The notes under the pieces are model-generated. The model was given only the letters and a program-made list of their open reading frames with translations. It searched no databases and was not told the DNA's origin. From an uncultured Oscillospiraceae bacterium (GTDB taxonomy: Bacteria > Bacillota > Clostridia > Oscillospirales > Ruminococcaceae), in the NCBI GenBank assembly GCA_910578755.1, contig CAJTSZ010000009.1, positions 1-12,929 on the forward strand: DNA of 12,929 nt. The letters are read 5' to 3'. Positions 5,817-12,929 of this stretch are shown here, in pieces (positions within the stretch are counted from its first letter, which is position 1; each line of letters begins with the position of its first letter). A program made the translations under genes and the position numbers.

Positions 5817-7530
5817 ATCCTTTACGGCCTTTTTTACCCGGGCCCTTGTTTTGCTCCACTCGGCGGAGCTTTACGGCGCTTTCCTCCCTGCCGCCAATGT
5901 ACTTTGTCACCAAATCCAGCTGGGTAACGGGGACAAAAAGGGTATCGGTGCCGGCATAGCGTATTTTAATGTAGTCCTTTACCACGCCGTGGATATCCCG
6001 TTTTACAATACCTTCAAAAATACCGATGCCGTGGGAAACATGGACCACATAGTCCCCAATGTTTAAATCGGAAATATTTTTAATGTTAGCCCCTTTTTTC
6101 TGCTTTACCGCCTTGCGCTTTACCTGGCTGCCCCGGGTGTGGGTGAGTATTGCCAGCTTAATTTGGGGGTAATCCGCCCCGGCGGAAAGGGTGTCCTCCA
6201 AAATAAACACCTTGTTTGGCACAGCCTGGGGCACATCCTTTACAAAATCTGCCGAAATGCCCTCCTTTTGCAGGTCGCCGGCCAGGGCCTGGGCGGAACG
6301 CTGAGTACCGGCAAACAGCACGCAGCAATAGCCGGCCCCCAAATAATCCTCCATATCATCCTTTAAAACGGCAAATTCCCCACTCCAGGAGGAAAGCTGC
6401 GTGGCAGTAACATTGATAACATCCCGCACCACCACCTCGCTTACCAGGCGGGTAAAGGTATCCAGCAGCAGGCTGTCCTGGCGGGCAATGCTTTGGCAAA
6501 GGCTGGTAAAATCCCGGTAAAAGGTGCTGCACCCCCGAAACAGAATACCGTCCTCCATAAGCACCTGCACATCCTCATAGTGCTGGTCCAGCACTGGCTT
6601 CAGGGCCTCCTTGCAGCTGATGGGCTCGCACAAAAAGGCTATGGCCTCCGGCATATAATCAAACAGGGTTTCTGGAGTTTGGTACAACAAGGGAAGGTAA
6701 CGGTCAATGCTCACCGGGTTTAGTCCGGCGGCCAGCCGTTCCTGATCCTTTTCCAAATGCTCTTTGGCCTTGGCCCCTGCTTTTCCGCTTAAACTCCCCT
6801 TTGCATTTTCCAGCAAGCTGGAAAGCTTTTGGGGGGATTGGAACAAAACCTCCCTTGCAGGGGGCAGGGTTACCTGTTCCAAAGGCTCCTCCCGGCGCTG
6901 GGTATCCACCTTAAAGGTGGAGATGGAATCCACCAAATCGTCCCAAAATTCAATGCGGATGGGGTCGGCGCTGTCCGGGGGGAACACATCCAAAATGCCG
7001 CCTCTGCGAGCAAACTGGCAGGTCCCCTCCACCTGTTCCCGCCGCTGGTAGCCCATAGCCGCCAAGGAAGCTATCATTTCCTCCAGGCTGTGTTCCTCAT
7101 CAGCAGCAATGGTTAAAACAGAACGCTCCAATATTTGGTGGGGGATAGTAAGCTGGCTTACCGCCTCTACAGAAGCCACCACCGTTTTCACCTGGCCCCT
7201 TAGCAGCCCACTGAGCACCTTGAGCCGCTGGTGTTCGTACTCGGCGGAGGCGCCGTCCACATCCATAAGCACAAAGTCCCGGGCAGGGTAGTAGTGGGCC
7301 GGCTGGCCGGAAAGCACTCCAATATCCTGGGCCATTTTCATGGCTGTATTTTCGTCCCGCACCACCACCAAGGCCCTGCGGCCCATCTGGGCCGCCAAGG
7401 AGGCAATAAAGTGGCTTTTGTGGGCATCTGCCATACCTGTCACGGAAATAGGGGTTTTCCCCTCCGTTATGGCTTGTTTTATTCTTTGATATTCCTGTAA
7501 TGGCTCCAGCAGTGTGGGTAAGCCTTTCAT
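5797..7530 (-). CDS. mfd: Mfd, N-terminal part (UvrB-like and RNAP-binding), split by frameshift
   Basis: This half carries the UvrB-homologous module that contacts UvrA and the CarD-like RNA polymerase interaction domain. The start at 7530 is firm: AAAGGAGG precedes ATG by 6 nt. Typical Mfd segments are visible: YPARDFVLMDVDGASAEYEH, FARRGGILDVFPPD, and the polymerase-binding module from GDYVVHVSHGIGIFEG (about 492) to LDLVTKYIG (about 546). Authentic sequence ends at AVKL (552-555). The last 22 residues are a basic out-of-frame tail ending at 5797, while the expected continuation sits in the next frame. As written, the product would bind polymerase and UvrA without the motor. It follows pth by 130 nt containing small hairpins; no clear promoter of its own was found. 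Confidence 0.95.
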   Translation of the reverse strand: MKGLPTLLEPLQEYQRIKQAITEGKTPISVTGMADAHKSHFIASLAAQMGRRALVVVRDENTAMKMAQDIGVLSGQPAHYYPARDFVLMDVDGASAEYEHQRLKVLSGLLRGQVKTVVASVEAVSQLTIPHQILERSVLTIAADEEHSLEEMIASLAAMGYQRREQVEGTCQFARRGGILDVFPPDSADPIRIEFWDDLVDSISTFKVDTQRREEPLEQVTLPPAREVLFQSPQKLSSLLENAKGSLSGKAGAKAKEHLEKDQERLAAGLNPVSIDRYLPLLYQTPETLFDYMPEAIAFLCEPISCKEALKPVLDQHYEDVQVLMEDGILFRGCSTFYRDFTSLCQSIARQDSLLLDTFTRLVSEVVVRDVINVTATQLSSWSGEFAVLKDDMEDYLGAGYCCVLFAGTQRSAQALAGDLQKEGISADFVKDVPQAVPNKVFILEDTLSAGADYPQIKLAILTHTRGSQVKRKAVKQKKGANIKNISDLNIGDYVVHVSHGIGIFEGIVKRDIHGVVKDYIKIRYAGTDTLFVPVTQLDLVTKYIGGREESAVKLRRVEQNKGPGKKGRKGYGRRTD

Positions 7531-7660
7531 TGCTGTCCTCCTTTATGTACTTGACCTGTTAAAAAACAGGAATTTTTGTTTGACTTTTTCAAACCCATGG
7601 GGCCTGTGAAAGGGGGAAAAGCCTATTGGGGGAGCCCCACTTTCCAGCGCGCCATACCTT

Positions 7661-8284
7661 CTAACTGTTAAATTGGTTCATGGCCTTGTCTATCTGCCCC
7701 AAAAGCACCAGGCGGGCGGCCTCCCAGGCGTTGTTAAAGGTGGCGTCCAGGGTTTTCAGCTCTGCTTCGGTAAATTTGCTCAGCACCCAGGCGGCCAAGT
7801 CATAATCCGGGTGGGGCTTGTTGCCCACACCCACTTTAACGCGGGGGAAGGTGTCCTTGCCGGTAAGGTAGATAATATTTTTCATCCCATTATGGCCCCC
7901 GTCGCTGCCCTTGCGGCGGATGCGCATTTTTCCTACATCCAGGGAAATATCGTCGTAAATAACCAGCACCTTTTCCGCCGGGACCTTGTAAAACTGCATG
8001 GCCTCCTGCACTGCCTGGCCGGAAAGGTTCATGTAGGTGGTGGGCTTCATTAACAGCACCCGTTTCCCCTCTATTTCCGCCGTCCCGCACATGGATTTAT
8101 ACTTTAGCCGTTCCATGGGGCAGCCGGCCTTTTGGGCAATACGGTCTATGGCCATAAAGCCGGCGTTGTGGCGGGTTTGATGGTACTTTGCCTCCGGGTT
8201 GCCAAGGCCCGCAATAATAAACTCCACCGGGCCGGACATGGCTGGCGTGGAGGGGTATAAACATTCCTTTAATTTTGAAAACAT
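7661..8284 (-). CDS. pth: Peptidyl-tRNA hydrolase
   Basis: It cleaves the ester bond of peptidyl-tRNAs released prematurely from ribosomes and recycles the tRNA in the cytoplasm. At 207 aa all family landmarks are present: GLGNP (26-30), the catalytic His and its Asn neighbour in TRHNAGF (H39), TYMNLSG (N86), YDDISLDVG (110-118), GGHNGMK (H131, N132) and the VGVGNKPHPD loop. ATG 8284 is chosen because AAGGAG lies 10 nt upstream. The family core normally begins near GLGNP, so about 20 residues are extra. The internal ATG at 8239 would trim most of these but has no ribosome binding site. Its position between glmU and mfd matches the conserved Bacillota order. Confidence 0.97.
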   Translation of the reverse strand: MFSKLKECLYPSTPAMSGPVEFIIAGLGNPEAKYHQTRHNAGFMAIDRIAQKAGCPMERLKYKSMCGTAEIEGKRVLLMKPTTYMNLSGQAVQEAMQFYKVPAEKVLVIYDDISLDVGKMRIRRKGSDGGHNGMKNIIYLTGKDTFPRVKVGVGNKPHPDYDLAAWVLSKFTEAELKTLDATFNNAWEAARLVLLGQIDKAMNQFNS

Positions 8285-8457
8285 CCTGCTGTTTCTCCTT
8301 CTTTTTTCTGCCGATGCAATATACAAACAGTATAAATGTATTGAAATATCCTAACTTTTTCGGTACTCGCCCCGCTTATCCCGCCAAAACAGAGCAGGAC
8401 AGCTCGCTGCCCCGCCCTGCTTTGGTGTTTTTCTATTCCCTTTTTATGTTTGCCGGC

Positions 8458-9681
8458 CTACTTCTGGCTTTTCCCTGCCATTGCTTTTTCCCTGTGCTTT
8501 GCAATCCAACCTGCAATATTTACCTGCCGTGCCCGGGCAATGCCCAAAGCCCCTGCCGGAACTTCTTCTGTTATGGTGGAACCGGCCGCTGTAAAGGCCC
8601 CTGTTTTCACTGTCACCGGCGCCACCAGGTTGGTGTTGCAGCCAATGAAGGCGTTATCCTCAATAACTGTACGAGCCTTGGTGTAGCCGTTATAATTGAC
8701 GCAGATGCAGCCGCCGCCCATATTTACATGGGCCCCCATGTCTGTATCGCCAACATATGTTAAATGGGCCACGCTGCTGCCCTCGCCCAAAAGGGAGTTT
8801 TTAACTTCCACAAAGTTACCGATTTTTACTTTATCCCCTAAGGTGGAGTTTGGCCGCAAATGGCTGTTTGGCCCAATGCGTACCCCGTTGCCCACGGCGG
8901 AGGCTTCAATAAAGGAGGAGTGGATTGTGGAGCCATCGCCAATGGTACTGTTTTCCACCACGGTGTTTGGGCCAATTTGGCAGTCCTCCCCAATGATTAC
9001 CGCGCCCTTCAGCTGTGTGCCCGGGTGAATAGTGGTGTCCTGCCCAACTTGGGCCTTTGGGGAAATAACAATGCCATCTGTACTGTAGATGTTTACCCCG
9101 TTTTCCCACAGGCGCTCTATTTCCCGCCGGTTGGCCCTGCGGTTAATTTCCAGCAGGTCCCCCCTGGTTTCAAACAGGCACAGCTCCTCAAGGGTGGCTG
9201 CAAAACAGGGAGCCTCTGCTGCCGCAAAGGCTTCCACTGCATTTTCCGCCCTTTTCAAACGGGCTGCCAACTCTTTTCCGGCAAACCAGGCTGCCCCAGT
9301 ATTTTTCCCCATTAGGGAAATGGCTGCCGCCAAGGCGGATTGTTCCTTATAAAACGCAAAGGCCTTTTCCAAAAGGGCGCTTTCCATAATAAAAACATCC
9401 CCAGGCAGCACCAGCACATCCTTTGTTTGGCCAATTGCTTGGGCGGTTTGTTCCAAAGAAGTAAGGGTTTTTACCCCTGCAGCCGCCACAACCTGCTCTA
9501 TTTTATCCTGCCCCGGCTGGGCCAGCACCACAACCTGGTCTATCCCTATTTTTTGGCAGAATTCCACTGCCCACAAAACCATTGGCTGGTACAGTACCTC
9601 CTCCATTGCCTTTGGATATTTGGAATGGATACAGGCTCCATCCTCTGCCGCCAAAACCACGGCCATTTTTTCTGTATTCAA
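8458..9681 (-). CDS. glmU: GlmU-type enzyme with degenerate uridyltransferase domain
   Basis: GlmU normally acetylates GlcN-1-P and then couples it to UTP, giving UDP-GlcNAc for the cell wall. The start is a TTG at 9681, set by GGGAGGAG six bases upstream, giving 407 aa against the usual 450-460. The C-terminal left-handed beta-helix (about 200-390) is well preserved, with SHLRP (R276), GNFVEVK (K294), HLTYVGD (catalytic-type H306) and NYNG (329-332). The N-terminal domain is short. Where E. coli has LAAGKGTRM, this has LAAEDGACI at identical spacing to the following PK, so the catalytic-type Arg is Cys. GTGHA and the later sugar-binding region are not recognisable, although PGD (93-95) remains. 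I infer a working acetyltransferase with doubtful uridyltransferase activity. Confidence 0.88.
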   Translation of the reverse strand: MNTEKMAVVLAAEDGACIHSKYPKAMEEVLYQPMVLWAVEFCQKIGIDQVVVLAQPGQDKIEQVVAAAGVKTLTSLEQTAQAIGQTKDVLVLPGDVFIMESALLEKAFAFYKEQSALAAAISLMGKNTGAAWFAGKELAARLKRAENAVEAFAAAEAPCFAATLEELCLFETRGDLLEINRRANRREIERLWENGVNIYSTDGIVISPKAQVGQDTTIHPGTQLKGAVIIGEDCQIGPNTVVENSTIGDGSTIHSSFIEASAVGNGVRIGPNSHLRPNSTLGDKVKIGNFVEVKNSLLGEGSSVAHLTYVGDTDMGAHVNMGGGCICVNYNGYTKARTVIEDNAFIGCNTNLVAPVTVKTGAFTAAGSTITEEVPAGALGIARARQVNIAGWIAKHREKAMAGKSQK

Positions 9682-9687
9682 GCAATA

Positions 9688-9695
9688 CTCCTCCC
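9688..9695 (-). promoter_or_regulatory. RBS GGGAGGAG fixing the TTG start of glmU
   Basis: On the minus strand GGGAGGAG is followed by TATTGC and then TTG at 9681, the ideal 6-nt spacing. ATG at 9666 would be 21 nt away, and the upstream ATGs at 9699 and 9723 have no comparable site. The start is therefore TTG. Confidence 0.75.
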
Positions 9696-9736
9696 ACATA
9701 GGCACTTGTTGGGCAAGCTCCATTATTAACACAATT

Positions 9737-9765
9737 ATTATTGCAACTTTTCCCGGTTTTTTCAA
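9737..9765 (-). promoter_or_regulatory. Sigma-A promoter for glmU and probably pth-mfd
   Basis: On the minus strand TTGAAA (-35, 9765-9760) and AATAAT (-10, 9742-9737) are 17 nt apart, each one mismatch from consensus. The predicted start near 9730 gives a leader of about 50 nt. No equally good promoter was seen before mfd, so read-through into pth and mfd is likely. Confidence 0.65.
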
Positions 9766-9988
9766 GGGGGAAAGGGACGAAAAATAGTTAGAGAGAAAAA
9801 AATTATCTTTTATTTTACTTTGCGGAATACGCTTGCAAACAGTTGCGGCAGCAGCCCAGGCATAGCTGCCCATCCAATACATATTTTCCTAATTTTATCA
9901 TAAAAATAAAAGTACCCGCTAATTTATATCGCATTTACACAAAAATATTGAAAAATATCATTTTTACTATAGCTATTTTGCAAAATTG

Positions 9989-9997
9989 TGCTATAAT
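9989..9997 (+). promoter_or_regulatory. Extended -10 promoter for ppdK
   Basis: TGCTATAAT (9989-9997) is a perfect extended -10 element: TG, one base, then consensus TATAAT. No good -35 box stands at the right distance, as extended -10 promoters permit. Transcription from about 10004 would give a leader of about 93 nt. Confidence 0.65.
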
Positions 9998-10084
9998 AGA
10001 CTCAAAGCATTATTGTGTAATTCGCATAACTTGTAAACCTTTTCTGCATCTTTATTGTTTTATTTTTCACAAAGTTTTTTTCAT

Positions 10085-10090
10085 GGAGGT
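10085..10090 (+). promoter_or_regulatory. RBS GGAGGT fixing the ppdK start
   Basis: GGAGGT lies 6 nt before ATG 10097. This selects that start over the in-frame ATG at 10055, whose extra 14 residues (MFYFSQSFFHGGFV) are not part of the family. Confidence 0.85.
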
Positions 10091-10096
10091 TTTGTA

Positions 10097-12730
10097 ATGA
10101 GCCACAAGTATGTTTATCTCTTTTCTGAAGGCAACGGCAAAATGCGTGAACTGTTAGGAGGCAAGGGCGCCAACCTGGCCGAAATGACCAACCTTGGCAT
10201 GCCTGTGCCCCAAGGGTTTACCATTACAACCGAGGCCTGCACCCAATACTACAATGACGGCAAAAAAATCAACGACGAAATCCAGGAAGAAATTTTCTCC
10301 TACCTGGCTAAGCTGGAGGAAATTTCCGGCAAAAAATTTGGCGATGTAAAGAACCCTCTCTTGGTTTCTGTTCGTTCCGGTGCCCGCGCTTCCATGCCTG
10401 GCATGATGGACACTATCCTGAACCTGGGCCTGAATGACGAAGTTGTGGAAGGCTTCGCCGCGCTGACCCAGAACGAGCGCTTCGCTTACGATTCCTACCG
10501 CCGGTTTATTCAAATGTTCTCCGACGTTGTAATGGAAGTTCCAAAACATAACTTTGAAATTATTATTGATGAAATGAAAGCCGCCAAAGGCGTGAAACTG
10601 GACACCGAACTGGACGCCGGCGACTTAAAGGAAATGGTAAACCGCTTTAAAGCTTACTATAAAGAAGTAAAAGGTTCCGACTTCCCCTCCGAACCCCGCC
10701 AGCAGCTGCTGGAAGCTGTAAAAGCCGTATTCCGTTCTTGGGATAACCCCCGCGCCATTTACTACCGCCGCATGAACGACATCCCCTCCTCTTGGGGTAC
10801 TGCCGTTAACGTGCAGATGATGGTATTCGGCAACACCGGCAACAGTTCCGGTACCGGCGTAGCCTTTACCCGCGACCCTGCCACCGGTACAAACAAGCTG
10901 TTTGGCGAATTCCTGGTAAATGCTCAGGGCGAGGACGTTGTTGCCGGCGTGCGCACCCCACAGGTAATTGACGAACTGAAAAACATTATGCCGGAAGTTT
11001 ACAACCAGTTTGCCGAAATTGCTACCCGCCTGGAAAAACACTACCGGGATATGCAGGATATGGAATTCACCATTGAAAACGGCAAGCTGTATATGCTGCA
11101 AACCCGTAACGGCAAACGTACCGCTGCCGCTGCTGTAAAGGTTGCCTGCGACCTGGTGGACGAAGGTATGATTACCCCGGAAGAGGCCGTTTGTATGGTA
11201 GAACCAAAACAGCTGGACGCTTTGCTGCACCCGCAGTTTGACCCCAAAGCCTTAAAGGCTGCCACCGCCATTGGCACTGGCCTTGCCGCTTCCCCAGGCG
11301 CTGCCTGCGGCCGTGTTACCTTCTCCGCCGCGGAAGCAGTTGCCGAAGCGCAAAAGGGTGAAAAGGTTATTCTTGTTCGCCTGGAAACTTCCCCAGAGGA
11401 CATTGAGGGCATGAACCTTGCCCAGGGTATTTTAACGGTTCGCGGCGGTATGACCTCCCACGCTGCCGTTGTTGCCCGCGGTATGGGCCGCTGCTGTGTT
11501 TCCGGCTGCGGCGACATTGTAATTCATGAAGCAGAAGGCTACTTTGAACTGGGCGGCAAGAAAATTTGCCGCGGGGATTACATCTCCCTCAATGGCTCCA
11601 CCGGCAACATTTACGGCGAGGCCATTCCTACCATTGAAGCCTCCGTTTCCGGCGACTTTGGCCGCCTGATGGCCTGGGCTGATAACGCCCGCGCCCTGAA
11701 AATCCGCACCAATGCTGATACCCCTCGGGACGCTGCCCAGGCAATTTCCTTTGGCGCAGAGGGCATTGGCCTTTGCCGTACCGAGCATATGTTCTTTGAA
11801 GGGCCACGCATTAAAGCTGTCCGCGAGATGATTCTTTCTAAAACAGAGGAACAGCGCCGCGCCGCCTTGGCAAAACTGCTTCCCATGCAGCAGGGTGACT
11901 TTGAAGCCATTTACGAGGCTATGGAGGGCCGCCCAGTAACTATCCGCTTCCTGGACCCACCTCTCCATGAATTTGTTCCGCACACCGAGGCTGAAATGCA
12001 GGAGCTGGCCGACGAAATGGGCATTACCTTAAACGATGTAAAAAATGTTGTGGATTCCCTCCATGAATTTAACCCCATGATGGGCCACCGCGGCTGCCGC
12101 CTGGCTGTTTCCTACCCGGAAATTGCCGAAATGCAGACTACCGCCGTTATCCAGGCTGCTTTGAACGTTTCTGCCAAACACCCAGACTGGAATGTGGTTC
12201 CCGAACTGATGATTCCATTGGTTGGCGAAGTAAAAGAATTGGCTTATGTAAAATCTGTAGTAACAAAGACAGCGGACGCTTTAATTCAGGCTGCTGGTTC
12301 CTCCATGACCTACATGGTAGGCACCATGATAGAAATTCCGCGGGCCTGCGTAACCGCCGACGAAATTGCCAAGGAGGCCCAGTTCTTCAGCTTTGGCACC
12401 AACGACCTTACCCAAATGACCTTTGGCTTCAGCCGTGACGACGCTGGTAAGTTCTTAAATTACTACTACGACAATAAAATTTATGAGACCGACCCATTTG
12501 CCAAACTGGATCAAACCGGCGTTGGCAAGCTGGTACAAATGGCTGCAAACCTTGGCCGTCAAACACGCCCCGACTTAAAAGTAGGCGTTTGCGGCGAACA
12601 TGGCGGCGACCCTGCTTCTGTGGAATTCTTCCACAACATTGGGCTCAGCTATGTTTCCTGCTCCCCATACCGTGTGCCAATTGCACGTTTGGCCGCAGCC
12701 CAGGCAGCAATTAAAAACCCAAGAAAATAG
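10097..12730 (+). CDS. ppdK: Pyruvate, phosphate dikinase
   Basis: It interconverts pyruvate, ATP and phosphate with PEP, AMP and pyrophosphate, serving PPi-linked glycolysis or gluconeogenesis in anaerobes. At 877 aa it has the normal length. The N-terminal ATP-grasp nucleotide-binding domain opens with GGKGANLAEM and includes VSVRSGARASMPGMMDT. The central swivelling domain carries the phosphorylated His in GGMTSHAAVVARG (H455, the same number as the Clostridium symbiosum enzyme), with the Thr two residues before that regulatory proteins target in plants and some bacteria. The C-terminal PEP/pyruvate barrel has GLCRTEHMFF and the acid-base Cys in GVCGEHGGDP (C832). The frame is intact. The gene is a single unit between its own promoter and terminator. 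No PPDK regulatory protein gene is in the window. Confidence 0.98.
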   Translation: MSHKYVYLFSEGNGKMRELLGGKGANLAEMTNLGMPVPQGFTITTEACTQYYNDGKKINDEIQEEIFSYLAKLEEISGKKFGDVKNPLLVSVRSGARASMPGMMDTILNLGLNDEVVEGFAALTQNERFAYDSYRRFIQMFSDVVMEVPKHNFEIIIDEMKAAKGVKLDTELDAGDLKEMVNRFKAYYKEVKGSDFPSEPRQQLLEAVKAVFRSWDNPRAIYYRRMNDIPSSWGTAVNVQMMVFGNTGNSSGTGVAFTRDPATGTNKLFGEFLVNAQGEDVVAGVRTPQVIDELKNIMPEVYNQFAEIATRLEKHYRDMQDMEFTIENGKLYMLQTRNGKRTAAAAVKVACDLVDEGMITPEEAVCMVEPKQLDALLHPQFDPKALKAATAIGTGLAASPGAACGRVTFSAAEAVAEAQKGEKVILVRLETSPEDIEGMNLAQGILTVRGGMTSHAAVVARGMGRCCVSGCGDIVIHEAEGYFELGGKKICRGDYISLNGSTGNIYGEAIPTIEASVSGDFGRLMAWADNARALKIRTNADTPRDAAQAISFGAEGIGLCRTEHMFFEGPRIKAVREMILSKTEEQRRAALAKLLPMQQGDFEAIYEAMEGRPVTIRFLDPPLHEFVPHTEAEMQELADEMGITLNDVKNVVDSLHEFNPMMGHRGCRLAVSYPEIAEMQTTAVIQAALNVSAKHPDWNVVPELMIPLVGEVKELAYVKSVVTKTADALIQAAGSSMTYMVGTMIEIPRACVTADEIAKEAQFFSFGTNDLTQMTFGFSRDDAGKFLNYYYDNKIYETDPFAKLDQTGVGKLVQMAANLGRQTRPDLKVGVCGEHGGDPASVEFFHNIGLSYVSCSPYRVPIARLAAAQAAIKNPRK

Positions 12731-12772
12731 GCGAGGCTTATTTTCCCAACAATACAAATCATTGACCCTAAT

Positions 12773-12820
12773 ACATACAAAAAGGCCCTGCACCAAACGG
12801 CGCAGGGCCTTTTTGTATGT
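12773..12820 (+). terminator. Symmetric intrinsic terminator after ppdK
   Basis: A perfect 19-bp stem (12773-12791 / 12802-12820) surrounds a 10-nt loop. GGGCC followed by TTTTTG reads the same way on both strands, so it can stop transcription from either direction. It begins about 42 nt after the ppdK stop. This suggests a convergent gene to the right of the window. The remaining 109 nt (12821-12929) show nothing I can name. Confidence 0.88.
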
Positions 12821-12929
12821 CTAACATCCTGTACAAAATGCAGAAACAGATTTTTTGGGGAAAAATAGGCCAAACTAAACCAAAGCAGGCACAGACTTGG
12901 CAGTTCTTCCTGTTTCCTTTTGAACAATA

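Larger units (their letters stand above)
9682..10096. other. Divergent intergenic region between glmU and ppdK
   Basis: This is an AT-rich, 415-nt spacer between outward-facing genes. It holds the glmU ribosome binding site and promoter on the left, and the ppdK promoter and ribosome binding site on the right. In between, GGCAGC and GCTGCC (near 9847-9880) form a weak hairpin. Long frames that run through it look non-coding. I see no recognisable riboswitch or operator. Confidence 0.6.

Noticed and set aside
5828..5837. The A6 run as the original site of the mfd frame lesion
   Set aside because: Conserved residues EWSKTRARV, already in the C-half frame, lie upstream of the run (5861 onward in minus-strand order), so the frame was lost before it.
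8360..8450. Imperfect AGCAGG/CCTGCT hairpin after glmU as a terminator
   Set aside because: The stem is short and bulged and only TTTT follows; it may attenuate, but I would not call it a terminator.
9724..9882. N-terminal extension of GlmU up to 9882
   Set aside because: It would run through the glmU promoter, and a strong ribosome binding site places the start at TTG 9681; the extra sequence resembles no domain.
10625..11517. Minus-strand open frames inside ppdK
   Set aside because: They are antisense to intact PPDK catalytic domains, with no ribosome binding sites and no recognisable products.
12649..12927. 92-aa minus-strand frame at the right edge
   Set aside because: It crosses the ppdK terminator hairpin and the ppdK 3' end; the sequence resembles no protein and is best explained by chance.

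Overview
The window looks like a chromosomal stretch of a low-to-mid-GC member of the Bacillota, class Clostridia, plausibly an Oscillospirales/Ruminococcaceae-type anaerobe. The evidence is the gene order glmU-pth-mfd followed by a PrsA/SurA-like lipoprotein gene, strong AGGAGG ribosome binding sites, and a clostridial-type pyruvate phosphate dikinase. The placement is inferred from gene content and order; no search was run.

Layout. Positions 1-299 hold no gene: two copies of a small palindromic repeat and an 18-bp-stem terminator. Next on the minus strand come a metallo-beta-lactamase-fold hydrolase (300-1012) and a class I SAM methyltransferase (1040-1799), 27 nt apart and probably co-transcribed. 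A terminator (1862-1905) separates them from a secreted PrsA/SurA-like lipoprotein (1923-2993). A 500-nt gene-free stretch (2994-3493) carries a promoter and several inverted repeats. The minus-strand housekeeping run follows, in transcription order: glmU (start 9681), pth, mfd, and a small three-TM membrane protein ending at 3494. A 415-nt divergent intergenic region (9682-10096) has promoters facing both ways. ppdK (10097-12729) runs on the plus strand and ends at a symmetric 19-bp-stem terminator; nothing convincing lies after it.

Function. The set is mostly housekeeping: UDP-GlcNAc synthesis (GlmU), peptidyl-tRNA recycling (Pth), transcription-coupled repair (Mfd), extracytoplasmic folding (lipoprotein) and PEP/pyruvate interconversion (PpdK). 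I see no phage, transposase, CRISPR, toxin-antitoxin or defence genes and no new multigene system.

The notable points are lesions and oddities. Three genes in the left 7.5 kb (hydrolase, methyltransferase, mfd) each have one frame disruption that conserved residues in the neighbouring frame locate closely. Either the assembly has small indel errors or the genes are really broken. GlmU has an intact acetyltransferase half, but its uridyltransferase signature is degenerate (Arg replaced by Cys) and that domain is short. Two families of short palindromic repeats occupy the intergenic spaces.
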